This document shows positions 45,375 to 56,338 of a stretch of 64,000 nucleotides of DNA, piece after piece (within the stretch, counting starts at the first letter, position 1; each line of letters starts with the position of its first letter). The stretch spans positions 1,116,001 through 1,180,000 of the forward strand of contig NC_063261.1 in NCBI RefSeq assembly GCF_019578655.1. Reading direction: 5' to 3'. The DNA is from Ricinus communis. Its lineage: Eukaryota; Streptophyta; Magnoliopsida; Malpighiales; Euphorbiaceae. Under the pieces are notes generated by a model. It was not told the origin of the DNA. It did no database searches and was given only the letters and a program-made list of their open reading frames with translations. The position numbers and the translations under genes are program-made.

Positions 45375-46322
45375 ATCGGTAGAGTGCATAGCCGATCGGC
45401 TGTGTGTAGAGCTGAATTGGTTGAGCACACAGCCGATTGGCTATATGGCCTCTTGATGCGAATTTTGGCCATTTTTTTTGGTTTTTGGGTGCTCTTTCGA
45501 TTTTTTTTATTATAGAATCTCATAGAAATGCAATAATAAGGGAAAATAAAGAAAAATGAAAATGATTTGAAGGCCAAAAGAAAGCATTTTATATACTAAA
45601 AAAATCAAGTGTTCTACAAAAAGACGAAAGAGTAAAAAAGTACAAAGGCAAAAATCGCAAGCTGTGTTCTCTCCCGAATCGCCATCCCATCGTTTGAGTC
45701 AGTGTCCACCTCTTGGGTCCGCAAGATTGAAAGATGAAGCGTCGGAGTGTCAATCCGACGTTGCTGAGCATCAATTTGACACTATCGATCGTCCATTTGC
45801 CCTCACAAGCCCTCATGATTCTTATAATGGAAACCCGAAAGAAAATTAGTTAGTGCATTTCATACATGCATACATTTTACATTGCATCAATCATTTTCTT
45901 GCTCGGCAGTCCTTGCCAAGGACAAAGAACTGCCTTATCGCAGCACCGACCAATCGATGGACGTACTCAAACTGGTCTCTCTGAACCTATACGATTATAT
46001 GCATAATATATCACTAACTTTCAAGAAAGGGGACGTGAAAATGTAAAAGAGAATGTCACTTACATGTGTGCAAGTGATGGGAGTGAATTCTAAAGGGAGG
46101 CAATACTCCATGGCAAGACGGTGTTCCATCATAATATCGGGCCCCAGTATAAGACCCTTAGATCTAGAAGGAATGTGAGGCTCCCTAGAACCACATCAGA
46201 CATGGTTGTAAGAGGTGCCTCGAACGCAGCACCAGTAGAGGATGCTGTGATGTGGGAAGGCCTGGAATGTGAGGCATATCGCCTTTCAGTCGTCTCGCTA
46301 GTAGTGGGGCCATAGTGGATGA
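45375..46322 (+). repeat. Duplicated C1 segment, copy 1
   Basis: About 945 bases closely matching 52914-53862. It includes the C-family palindrome AGCCGATCGGCT at 45390-45401 and the 3' end of antisense gene 2 (- strand). It lies between D LTR 1 and the partial D LTR 2. At 46317-46323 it changes to D LTR sequence with ggatg shared by both sides. Confidence 0.85.
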
Positions 46323-46693
46323 TGGGTTTGAGTCAATTATATTCCGAGAATTTACACTTGTTGCGACTCTTCTGAATAAGTAGACTAACTACTTGAATAG
46401 AAAAATTGATATTTAAGCCTATGATCAGAATTACAATTGGATGGAATTTGCACTCTTGAATTGGAAGTTTGGTAAGATTGATTTTTATTTACTTTAATAT
46501 TCAACTTTTATTATTTTCTTATTTATTTATAATTTTGGTTGAAACATTCAAACCCCCCCCCCCCCATTTTTATTATTTAACTTGAGAAGCTATTCACATT
46601 GGTTCCCTTGGGATTGGACCTGGTTTCATTATTTCTACAAGTTAGTTTAGAAAAATCAGTAATTTATTTTGAATGGCTTCGACAACCCGTTCA
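46323..46693 (+). repeat. D LTR 2, 3' part only
   Basis: It matches the last 371 bases of D LTRs (compare 52546-52913). It is closer to LTR 3 than to LTR 1 (for example cttgagaag and gaatggcttc), so LTRs 2 and 3 are the pair of one element. It has 13 C in the poly-C tract (46553-46565). Confidence 0.8.
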
Positions 46694-46698
46694 AAATT

Positions 46699-46716
46699 TG
46701 GCACTGTTGCCGGGGA
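46699..46716 (+). other. D primer-binding site, tRNA-Asp type
   Basis: TGGCACTGTTGCCGGGGA, 5 bases after the LTR, matches the tRNA-Asp complement at 16 of 18 positions. Confidence 0.85.
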
Positions 46717-46753
46717 GCCTATTTTAGTTTCTCATTATTTAATTTATTTGTTT

Positions 46754-48262
46754 ATGACTCATTGTTCTCAAGCTATTGATTTGCAGTATAATCCTAAAAT
46801 TGAGAAGACAGCGCGTCGATTAAGAAAGGAGACTAGGCAAAGAAAAAGTCATCTTATAGAGGAATTGGAGATAGATTTGGCTATTGGTGACACATCTATT
46901 TTTCAAGAAAGTGCAGAAAATATGGCGAACAGAACTCTCAAAGAGCTAGCCGCGCCGGATTTGAATAAACAACCTTTATGCATTACATTTCCTAATATTG
47001 TAGTTGATTTTGAACTAAAATCTGGGTTAATTTACTTACTCCTTTCTTTTCATGGATGTGCAGGTGAAGATCCTCATAAACACTTGAAAGAATTCCATAT
47101 TGTATGCTCCGGAATGAAGCCACATGGTGTGATCGAAGAGCAAATAAATCTTAGAGCTTTTCCCTTTTCTTTGAAGGATAAAACAAAAGATTGGCTCTAT
47201 AATCTACCCTCCGGTTCAATAACAACATGAAATGAGATGAAAAGATTGTTCTTAGATAAGTTTTTCCCTGCAACAAGAACCGCCAACATTAGAAAAGAAA
47301 TTTATGGCATAACACAGTTCATTGGAGAAACATTGTATGAGTATTAGGAGAGGTTCACGCAACTGTGTGCTAGTTGTCCCTATCACCAAATTTCTCAGCA
47401 ACTCTTAATCTAATACTTCTATGAAGGATTATTGCCAATGGATAGGAGTATGATTGATGTATCAAGTGGTGGAGCTTCAATAGATAAGACACCCGAAGAA
47501 GCCAAGCAATTGATTTCAAACATGGTTGAAAATTCTCAGAAATTTGGTACAAGAGCTGATGGAGCTACAAGGCGAGTTAATGAGGTAAGAACTAAAAATC
47601 TTGAAAATAAAATTTCTAATTTAACTGCTTTGGTTCATCAAATGGCTGTAAGGCAATTGCAGATGGCAAAAGTTTGTGGAATAGCTCAGTTCAAGGACAT
47701 CCAACTGATATGTGCCCAATATTGCAACAAGACTCGATGCAAGAGGCTAATGCTTTAGGCAAGTTTACTGGTCAACCTCAAAGGATGTATGATCCCTTTT
47801 CCAATTAATATAATCTTGGATGGAGAGATCACTCGAATTTGAGCTATGGAAACCAAGGAGGACAACAAAAGTATCCTTCCCAGAATTTCATTAGACCACC
47901 TTAAGTTCTATAAAAACCTCAAGCTTCAAATTTAGGTATGTCTTTGGAAGATATTGTTCAAAATCTTGCTAACAATGCTCTTCAATTTTAACAGCAAACA
48001 AGGTTAAGCATTCAGAATTTAGGCAATCAAATTACTCTAGAAAACTACCTTCACAACTAGAGATAAATCTAAAGGAGAATGTTAGTGCAACTTTTCTAAA
48101 TGTGGAAAGGAGATTCCTTCAGGGTCGATTCCACTTAAAGAAAGTGAACCGAGCAAGGAAAAGGAAGAAGAAGCTTCCTCTAAAGCATCACTTGGGGTAA
48201 AATTCGATCCTCCTCTATCTCTTTCATCTCACACTCCATTACCTCCTTTTTCTAGCAGATGA
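46754..48262 (+). pseudogene. D gag, broken
   Basis: The first ATG after the PBS starts MTHCSQAIDLQYNPKIEKTA. The gag core is recognisable: GCAGEDPHKHLKEFHIVCSG, INLRAFPFSLKDKTKDWLYN, then a TGA at 47228 (Trp), KRLFLDKFFPATRTANIRKE, and a TAG at 47347. The next open stretch, 47432-47758, has DRSMIDVSSGGASIDKTPEE. A frameshift runs through the zinc knuckle (VCGI... then GHPTDMCP in the next frame, near 47675-47725). GWRDHSNLSYGNQGGQQ follows at 47820. A final TGA at 48260 separates it from the fusion frame. Confidence 0.85.
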
Positions 48263-49297
48263 GCTAAGCCAAAAGAAAATGAGCAAGAAAAGAAGATCTT
48301 GGATATATTTAGGAAGGTGGAGATAAATATCCCATTATTGGATGCTATCAAGAAAATTCCTAAATATGCAAAGTCCTTGAAGGAATTGTGCATAAACAAA
48401 AGAAGGATGAAGGAAAAGGAGAAAGTGGTGGTAAGTAAGAATGTATTGGCTATCTTGCAAAAGAATATGCTAGAAAAATGCAAGAATCTAAGTATGTTTT
48501 CATTACCTTATGTTATTGGTAATACAAAAATTGAGCGTGCCATGTTAGATTTAGGAGCTTCCATTAATGTCATACCATTTTCAATTTATGAAGAGTTGAA
48601 ACTAAATAACTTGCAAAAGACTGGTGTAGTGATTCAATTAGCTGATCATTCTTATATTCATCCCCTTGGAGTTATTGAAGATGTTTTGGTGCAGGTTAAT
48701 GAGCTCATATTTCCTATCAACTTTTACATTTTGGAAATGGATGGTAATTCCTCATCAAAATCATCTTCGATTTTGTTAGGAAGACCATTCATGAAAACAC
48801 CTAAGACAAAGATTAATGTAGATGAGGGTACTCTCTCCATAGAGTTTGATGGAGAGATTGTTAAATTTAATATTTTCGATGCAATGAAATATTCTAATGA
48901 TGTACGTTCTCTTTTCCATATTGATGTGATTGATCCAATTGTGCAGGAAGTATTTGCAAAAGAAAGTGTTAGTGATGAGCAAGAATTAGATGCACAATCT
49001 GATTTAGAAGGAATTAATTATGAGATTGGTCAAAAAGTATTATTATATAATTTTTGCTTGAAGCTTATTCCTGGTAAGTTTCGTTTTCGATGGATCGGTC
49101 CATTTGTTGTTACTAATGTGTTTCCCTATGGTGCAGTGGAAATTAAAAGCTTGAATTCGGATAAAATTTTCAAAGTGAATGGTCATAGATTGAAAATCTT
49201 CCATGAGGGTGAAATTGCTCCATGTCTCATTAGTTTTCCTTTGGATCACCCCACTTATTTGGATGACTCAAATGTTTCATCATTTCGTCATGCATAA
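48263..49297 (+). CDS. D protease fused in frame to integrase C-terminus
   Basis: This is the longest intact frame in the window. It is open from 48263 without an ATG at its start, as expected for part of a polyprotein; the first in-frame Met is near 48407. Protease: [20 protein letters not shown], the active site [40 protein letters not shown] and [17 protein letters not shown]. At about 49015 it switches to the C-terminal domain of an Athila integrase: [56 protein letters not shown], RNase H and the integrase core are deleted without breaking the frame. Confidence 0.8.
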   Translation, partial: AKPKENEQEKKILDIFRKVEINIPLLDAIKKIPKYAKSLKELCINKRRMKEKEKVVVSKNVLAILQKNMLEKCKNLSMFSLPYVIGNTKIERAMLDLGASINVIPFSIYEELKLNNLQKTGVVIQLADHSYIHPLGVIEDVLVQVNELIFPINFYILEMDGNSSSKSSSILLGRPFMKTPKTKINVDEGTLSIEFDGEIVKFNIFDAMKYSNDVRSLFHIDVIDPIVQEVFAKESVSDEQELDAQSDLEGINYEIGQKVLLYNFCLKLIPGKFRFRWIGPFVVTNVFPYGAVEIKSLNSDKIFKVNGHRLKIFHEGEIAPCLISFPLDHPTYLDDSNVSSFRHA

Positions 49298-49517
49298 CGA
49301 TGTTAAACAATTGCGCTATTGGGAGGCAACCCAAATGCTTTCTTTATTTTTATTTATACTTTTTATTTTCTTTCACTTATTTATTTTATTTTTAGTTTTT
49401 AGTTTTTAGTTTTTTGGTTTTCTTTAATGAAGAAGTTCAATTTTTTTTGCAGGAGACTAATTTCAATAAGGCGTGACCATGCCTTTTTATAGCTCTCCAA
49501 GATGCATCAACCAAATC

Positions 49518-49935
49518 TTTTCCAGAAGATCATTTTTTATAAGTCGTGATCACATCTTGTGTCAAACCACCTTCTGATTTGTTTTGACTTCTTTACTTTA
49601 TTTTCCAGAAGATCGTTTTTTATAAGCCGTGACCATGTCTTATCTCAAACCACCTTCTGATTTGTTTTGACTTCTTTACTTTATTTTCCAGAAGATCGTT
49701 TCTTATAAGCCGTGACCATGTCTTATTTCAAACCACCTTCTGATTTGTTTTGACTTCTTTACTTTATTTTCCAAAAGATCATTTTTTATAAGTCGTGACC
49801 ACATCTTATCTCAAACCACCTTTTGATTTTTTTTAACCTTTTTACTTTATTTTCCAGAAGCTCATTTTTTATAAGCCATGACCACGTCTTATCTCAAACC
49901 CACTTCTGATTTGTTTTGACTTCTCTACTTTATTT
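49518..49935 (+). repeat. 83-bp tandem repeats, 5 units, in D
   Basis: The start word tccagaag occurs at 49521, 49604, 49687, 49770 (tccaaaag) and 49853, exactly 83 apart. Each unit holds a form of ataagccgtgaccatgtctt, related to the D palindromic word. The units differ by few bases. Confidence 0.9.
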
Positions 49936-51486
49936 TCTTTGCAGCCATCACCAAGACTTCCTCTTTTTATTGGGGGGTTCTACCTCCTTGCCCACCATCA
50001 CCATAGACTACTCAGTCCGAGTTGCTCGCAAATCAGGGGAATTTCATATTTCTTTTCATATCTTTTGTGAGCCATTTTCTTTTTAATACATTGAGAATAA
50101 TGTATAGTTTAACTGTGGAGGAGGATAATGATAATTACATGATTTTCTTTTCTTTTCGAAAATATTTTTAATGCTTAGAATTAGGTATGCTTTAATTCAT
50201 ATGTGCTAATTTTTCTTTTGCAACCTTGAGTTTTGTTTTGATAACCTAGAATACCATGTAAGTTAGAGATACATTTTTGGTTTGAGTTTTAATGCATGAA
50301 AGGGATAAGAATGATTAGTGTTTCTTTAGAATTATTTGTTGGTATCTCATTAGTTTATTGATTGAAAAATGCACAAGACTTTATACAAATTTGAACATTC
50401 AAGTGAGCTTTTGAGCCTAAGAGTAGTTCATTATATTTTGTTCTAATTATTTTTGTTGAGTGTTATCAAACTTAGTGTGTTTATTCTAGAACTTAATTGT
50501 GAATGCATGTTGAGACCATATTTTTGGATTGATTCTTTAATATGATAAGGGCAATCAGGATTAACTAATTCTTAGACTCTTAAAAGACCTACCTTGTTGA
50601 TTTTCCTTTTAGTTAGCCACTTTGAGCCTATTTTTTATTTTTTCTCTTTTTTTATTTTTAACGCATATTGTTTAGCCCAACACCTTTCGTTTGTTACCCT
50701 TATTTTTCTACCATTGTTAAGACAAGAGGGAAAGTGTTGCATGGTATAAAATGAAACAGAAAAATGCCAAAAAAAAAAGAAGAAAAGAAATAGTGATGGA
50801 AAGAAATTCAAAAAAAAGGGAAGAAAATGTTGGAAAAAAAAAAGAAAATAGTTGATATTTATTCTTTTTATAAAAGAGAATAATTTGAGAAGTATTCATC
50901 AAGTATGTTGAATTGAATTATTACATGTTCTTAGTGCTAATATAAAATGTGGGGATAAATTTTAAAGTTTTTTATAGTGTGTTTTATGGTTATGTGGCAT
51001 AGTTATCATGCAAGTGACTAATGTTTTGTCTTGATTGTGAAACACTTTAATTTTTCCTTTTATCATACCTTTTCCTAAGCCCCATTACAACCGTTATGAA
51101 ATCCCTTTGATTTTTGCATCTAATTCATGTGTAGTGGTGGAGACTCAATTCATTAGCAAGCTTATGGTAATAACATGCTATGTTTTTATTCTGATTCTGA
51201 GAGTAAATGCACCCTAAACACTTTGAGAGTATTGAGTGAAACCATGTTAGGGTGTTAAGTTTTGTTGCCTTGATTTTGATGAATTATTGAGATACTTGTT
51301 CTTTTTACAAAATTTAGCCTATGAGTGCTACTCTCTCGATTGTTATTACAATTCAACTCATTGATGTATGTTTAACTTATTTGATATTTGTGGATATTAA
51401 AAGAGATGAAAAGGAAGTAGGGAGAGAATTGGTATGTTGAAATGAGGTATGCTTGAGGACAAGCATGGATTAGGTGTGGAGGAATT
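49936..51486 (+). other. D 3' noncoding region with two hairpin-PPT modules
   Basis: No gene. Module 1: hairpin CATTGAGAATAATG (50089-50102), then TAACTGTGGAGGAGGATAATG-like purines (50110-50129). Module 2: hairpin ATGCTTGAGGACAAGCAT (51449-51466), then TAGGTGTGGAGGAATT (51471-51486) at the LTR. Shared blocks lie between: GATAAGGGCAATCAGGATTA (50544), TTAGCCACTTTGAGCCTA (about 50613), CCTAAGCCCCATTACAACC (about 51075) and CATTAGCAAGCTTATGGTAA (about 51150). The A/T-rich short frames near 50720-50900 are not genes. Confidence 0.7.
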
Positions 51487-52913
51487 TGATAGATCATAAA
51501 TAGTTATACTTATTGTGTTTAATTCCCTTACATTTTGATTGGATAATATGCTTAATTGTGGAAATTGTATTTATTCTGATCTAGGTGGTGACATATCAAG
51601 GATTGAGTGGAATTCAGCCTAAAGACATATTTTAAAGCATCACTTGTAAGAAACCAAGTCTTTTAGAGTAAGAGCGAAAATTTATATAGAAGGTCATTTT
51701 CAATAAGGCGTGACACGCCTTACAATTTGTGAGCTGCTGGAATCTGTAGAAGAGAATTTCAAATTTTCAAGTTAAATTCGTGATGGATCCACTTTTATGT
51801 TATTTTCTTTATTTTGGAGATGTTGGATAAGGAAAACTGACTCCCATATTATTTAGGATTTTAATTTCTTTAGATTACCCTTTATCTTATCCTTCATTAT
51901 AGGATTAAGATCATATAGAAAGTTTATTTCTTTTTGGATAAGGATTATCTTATTAGAGTTTAGGTTTGACTTCCTATATGAGGAGGCTAATTCTATAAAG
52001 TAAAAGACGGCTGGGTACTTTGAGATTATTATTATGTTTCTTCTATTCCCCACAATTCTTTTCTTGTGAATTTTTACTCCACCATGTGTGGCTAAGTTTT
52101 TAGTTTCTAATTCAAGAGTGAATAAATTCCAATTGTGATTTTGTGAGGCTATATGCTTAATAGAATTCTTCTTTAATTCAAGTATTCTTTATTTTTTGTT
52201 CTTATTATTTATTATTCTTTGATATTGATTGAACTGACGACTCAATTTAATATTGATTTTTCTATTGCTAAACTTTGAATTTGTGATCCGTAATTGTCAT
52301 GAACGATTGACACAAGTAGCATGGAGCTGGCTCATGTGTGTGTCATTATGGCCTTTTCGAATTACATAGCTTGCATGATAGGCTCTAGGGAAATAAAGAA
52401 ACATGATTAATTCAATTGCAGCTATCTCGATTAATTAATGTTGGTTTAGCCATTCTTATTATTTTTAATGCTATCATTGAGTTGATATGGAACACTATCG
52501 TGCCCAGTTGACTAATGGTAAGTTTTGATTTGGATGCTGGGTTTGAGTCAATTATATTCGGAGAATTTACACTTGTCGCGACTTTTTCGAATAAGTAGAC
52601 TAAGTACTTGAATAGAAAAATTGATATTTAAGCCTATGATCAGAATTACAATTGGATGAAATTTGCACTCTTGAATTGGAAGTTTGGTAAGATTGATTTT
52701 TATTTACTTTAATATTCAACTTCTATTATTTTCTTGTTTATTTATAATTTTGGTTGAAACATTCAAACCCCCCCCCCCCCCCCCAATTTTTATTATTTAA
52801 CTTGAGAAGCTATTCACATTGGTTCCCTTGGGATTGGACTTGGTTTCACTATTTCTACAAGTTAGTTTAGGAAAATCAGTAATTTATTTTGAATGGCTTC
52901 GACAACCCGTTCA
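51487..52913 (+). repeat. D LTR 3 (3' LTR)
   Basis: It begins TGATAGATCATAAATAG after the PPT and ends CGACAACCCGTTCA, followed by atcga. It contains the perfect 19-bp palindrome TAAGGCGTGACACGCCTTA at 51704-51722 and a 17-C tract at 52768-52784. Confidence 0.9.
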
Positions 52914-53862
52914 ATCGATAGAGTGCATAGCCGATCGACTGTGCATAGAGTTGAATTGGCTGAGCACACAATTGATTGGCTATATGGCCTCCTGATGCGA
53001 ATTTTGGCCATTTTTTTGGTTTTTAGGTGCTCTTCCGATTTTTTTATTATAGAAGCTCATATAAATGCAATAATAAGGGAAAATAAAGAAAAATGATAAT
53101 GATTTGAAGGCCAAAACAAAGTATTTTATATACTCAAAAAATCAAGAGTTCTACAAAAAGACGAAAGAGTAAAAAAGTACAAAGGCAAAAATCGAAAGCC
53201 GTGTTCTATCCCGAATCGCCATCCCATCATTTGAGTTAGTGTCCACCCCTTGGGTCCGTAAGGTCGAAAGATGAAACGTCGGAGTGTCAATCCGATGTTG
53301 CTGAGCATCAATCTGACAGTATCGATCATCCATTTGCCCTTGCAAGCCCTCATAATCCCTATAATGAAAACCCGAAAGAAAATTAGTTAGTGTATTTCAT
53401 ACATGCATACATTTTACATTGCATCAATCATTTTCTTGCTCGGTAGTCCTCGCCAAGGACAAAGAACTGCCTTATCGTAGCACCAACCAATCGATGGACG
53501 TACTCGAACTAGTCTCTCTGAACCTATACAATTATTTGTATAATATATCACTAACTTTTAGGAAAGGAGACGTGAAAATGTAAAAGAGAATGTCACTTAC
53601 ATGTGTGCAAGTGATGGGAGTGAATTCTAAAGGGAGGCAATACTCCATGGCAAGACGGTGTTCCATCACAATATCGGGGCCCTAGTATAAGACCCTCAGA
53701 TCTAGAAGGAATGTAAGGCTCCCTAGAACCACATCAAACATGGTTGTAAGAGGTGCCTCGGATGCAGCACTAGTAGAGGATGCTGTGATGTGGGAAGGCC
53801 TGGAATGTGAGGCATATCGCCCTTCAGTCGGCTCGCTAGTAGTGGAGCCACAGTGGATGAAC
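52914..53862 (+). repeat. Duplicated C1 segment, copy 2
   Basis: Copy of 45375-46322 (see there). It holds agccgatcgact at 52929-52940, one base off the perfect palindrome of copy 1, and the 3' exons of antisense gene 2. Confidence 0.85.
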
Positions 53863-55714
53863 TGCAAAACAAATGGCCAGACAAGCGGGATATAAAAGAA
53901 TGATGAAGAATTCCAAGTAATCCACAATAGGTACCTGAGCCATGATATCATCGTTGAGTGGCACTGTTCCTAGTAATTGAGGAATGAAAGAAGTGTAATC
54001 CATCCGCTGAGATTGGATTGTGAGATTCTCAGGCTTGTCGTACCCCGCTAAACACTCGGCTAGTTCCTCCCTAGCAAGGGCCCTCACTCCAACCTGTAGA
54101 TCCTCTCTCCTAAATACCAAGCCCGAGAGGCAGGTCCGGCCAGCAGAATCGTCCTCTTTTCAAGATCAGCTGCAGAAAGCATGTAGGGGTCCTAGTGACG
54201 ACGCTCTCCTAGCCAATCACTATGAATTTATAAATTGGAAAGGTAAGTAAATATATATAAGAATCATAAGTATGACTAATAAATTTTGTTTAGCTTGTCC
54301 TAGGTCAGGGTGTTGATCCACATGCGGTGCACGTGAATGTAGGGCCACTCAAAATGGGATGCTCCTGCTCGAGCTTGAGTGATTAAAGCAAAGGAAAGCC
54401 CGCGAGGTACAAATGGGTTGTAAGCCCACTAGAAGGCTGATCTCTGAGGCCCAAATCTACAAAACAAGAATCAGTATTCGTAATACCAATAAAAGAAATA
54501 AAAAAAGTGAAGTCAGAGCATGACTTACATGGATCGCATGCTAGTAGCCACATTCCTTTTACTACGTGAGAGCCGTAGATCCCTAGTTATAGGAAGAGAC
54601 CTTTTCCAAATCCCGCAGCATGACCAAATAGTGAATTCCCTAAGTCATTGAACTAAGTCATACCAAAGAGGTACACTAGAAAGGATCGAGCCATCTAATC
54701 CACCTCCCGAGCATTTTGAGGCACAAAGCCCTAATAGCGAAGTGGTATGCTCTGATAAGTGATGCAACGGTGTTCTTGCACACAGGCAAGAACCCAAGTA
54801 AATTAGTAATGAAGTGCTCTCAGATATTAGAATGTTGATCGTGGATCGCATCATCCAAGGGCATGGGCGTGCTAGTAAAATCAATGTTCGTGATGGCAGC
54901 AAATCAAAGAGGAGAAAGAGTGAGCTCACGAATTGGAGTGTGGAAGGTGTGGATAGTATTCGTCCTTTTGGTGACTGATGGAGGTGTAGCCACAAACCTA
55001 CAGAAGCCAGTATCGCTAATCCTAGCCTAGACAGAGTTAGGAAGCTCATCAAACCACTCACAAGCTCTTTAAAACTTTCTAGTAAACCGAACTTATACAA
55101 CGTCACCCTAAAAAGCCAGCCAGACAGGTATTAAACACAATTAATGCATGAAAAAACTCTAGATAGGTAAGTATATGTTTATCTGTTGATATTTTATGCA
55201 AAAATACCCTGAAAACCCTGATTCGGCCAATGCATGATCGATTCGAACTATGTAGAGGCGAATCGGCACTGCACAGAGCTGATCAGCTGTTCGTACAACC
55301 AAATTGGCTCTACACAAAGTCGATCAGCTTTACAGGCTAAGAACACATTTTCATAAATTTTTATGAATTTTGAGCAAATAATGTGTGTATCCAGTATATA
55401 AGTGACAAGAAACAAAGTTTAAAGATAGAAAAATACCTCTATGATGGTCAAAAATGCCCGATGAGTGTCCGATTTCGCCAAAAGGGGGATTTTCTCTCCC
55501 TTCATAAGCCATAAGTTGTTTGGGCGAGAAATGGTGAAAACTCCCAATTTGGTGCGATTGGGGTGCGTCCAACAAATCTTGACGAATAACGCACCATTTC
55601 AAAACTGATTTTATAGAATTCGATTGATAATTGATTGAGAAATCAAAGAAAGAGCAAAAAGGATTTGAGAGAAAACAAAGAGGAGAATGAAATGGGTGGA
55701 AGAATGTATATATG
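53126..55714 (-). pseudogene. C1 antisense gene 2, plant-mobile-domain-like, spliced structure, broken
   Basis: On the - strand a TATA box (55713-55706, catatata) and a CT-rich leader come first. Coding-like pieces follow: MAYEGRENPPFGEIGHSSG (about 55510-55450); HTPIRELTLSPL, FAAITNIDFTSTPMPLDDAI and a LVMLRDLEKVSSYN-GSTALT segment (55106-54540); FVPRGLSFALITQARAGASH (about 54430-54370); ELAECLAGYDKPENLTIQSQ and QRMDYTSFIPQLLG (about 54070-53960); GLQGQMDDRYCQIDAQQHRI at the end. The middle pieces resemble the plant mobile domain (MAIN-like). Introns with good sites: 53862-53934 (CAG|GTAC, TTTTGCAG) and 53359-53600 (GTAAGT, CATTATAG); a third acceptor is TTTTGTAG near 54465. TAG stops sit at Trp positions. 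Confidence 0.5.
55205..55340. repeat. C-family palindromic word cluster in antisense gene 2
   Basis: Five degenerate copies (attcggccaatgc, gaggcgaatcggcact, gagctgatcagctg, aaattggctctaca, gtcgatcagcttta) occur within 135 bases. They are the same words as in the C LTRs and lie about 370-500 bases downstream of the antisense TATA box. Confidence 0.6.
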
Positions 55715-56338
55715 TCCAAAAAAGGGCGACAATTTCATTTAAGTCCTTGATTACTTGAAGTTACATTTTAGTCCTTAAATGGGCTAAGAATTTATACTAG
55801 TCCCTAGAAGACACATGGAAAGCCAGTTGGCATCCTAAGGTAAAAATTCCTTGAAAAATTATAAAGTTGATCGCTGACCTATTAAAATTACATTTTAATC
55901 CATGAGTGGGCCAAGTACTAGTATGGCTTCCAAAAGACATCAAACGAATTAGATTACACCTCAAGATGGGAAATTCTAACCAAAAGTATCCATAAGTTGA
56001 AAAATTAGCAAATTGACCCGAGTGATGAATTATTTCTTAAAATACAAAACAGCTAGAGGAAAGTCTCTGCAAATATTAAAGTAGCAGGGGTGGTCCACAT
56101 ATCAACTGATGTGGTTCCAAAATCACTAGACATGGTTCTCCAAAAAGCAAGCAAAGTCCTAAAAAATTCAAGCGGGCATAATCCCTATACTAAATCAATA
56201 ATCAAAGTTTAAGCTTATGAAACAAAGCTTCCACAACACATAGAGATATCCTTTTACGATATCATTGGCATTTTTTATTTTGTCTCAATTTATTTAAACG
56301 CATTGCATGCTTATAAAATTCGACTAATCGGGGGTAAC
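55715..56338. other. C1 stretch between antisense gene 2 promoter and 3' LTR
   Basis: No gene or known motif. It contains two copies of a phrase attttagtccttaaatgggc / attttaatccatgagtgggc (about 55769 and 55886). The last bases, atcgggggtaac, may be a weak polypurine tract before the LTR. Confidence 0.4.

Larger units (their letters stand above)
46323..52913 (+). mobile_element. D: Athila-lineage deletion derivative
   Basis: Parts: the 3' 371 bases of a 5' LTR (46323-46693), PBS, gag, a PR-integrase C-terminus fusion, tandem repeats, a 3' noncoding region, PPT, and a full LTR (51487-52913). The right flank atcga is one base off the atcgg of LTR 1. RT, RNase H and the integrase core are missing, so it depends on another element. 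The 5' LTR lost its left part in the rearrangement that made 45375-46322. Confidence 0.85.

Noticed and set aside
45589..45849. Small frames on both strands in the duplicated C1 segment as genes
   Set aside because: The segment matches 53100-53400, which is the last exon of antisense gene 2; the frames are its pieces or their reverse.
48299..48301. TTG at this position as the start codon of the D fusion protein
   Set aside because: The frame is open from 48263 and would be part of a gag-pol polyprotein; no reason to start at a TTG in a plant gene.
42976..56338. A Mutator-like element carrying a plant mobile domain gene
   Set aside because: PMD genes occur in Mutator-like elements, but I found no long terminal inverted repeats and no 9-bp duplication, and post-integrase repeats of C1 precede the antisense genes, so they fit better as part of C1.
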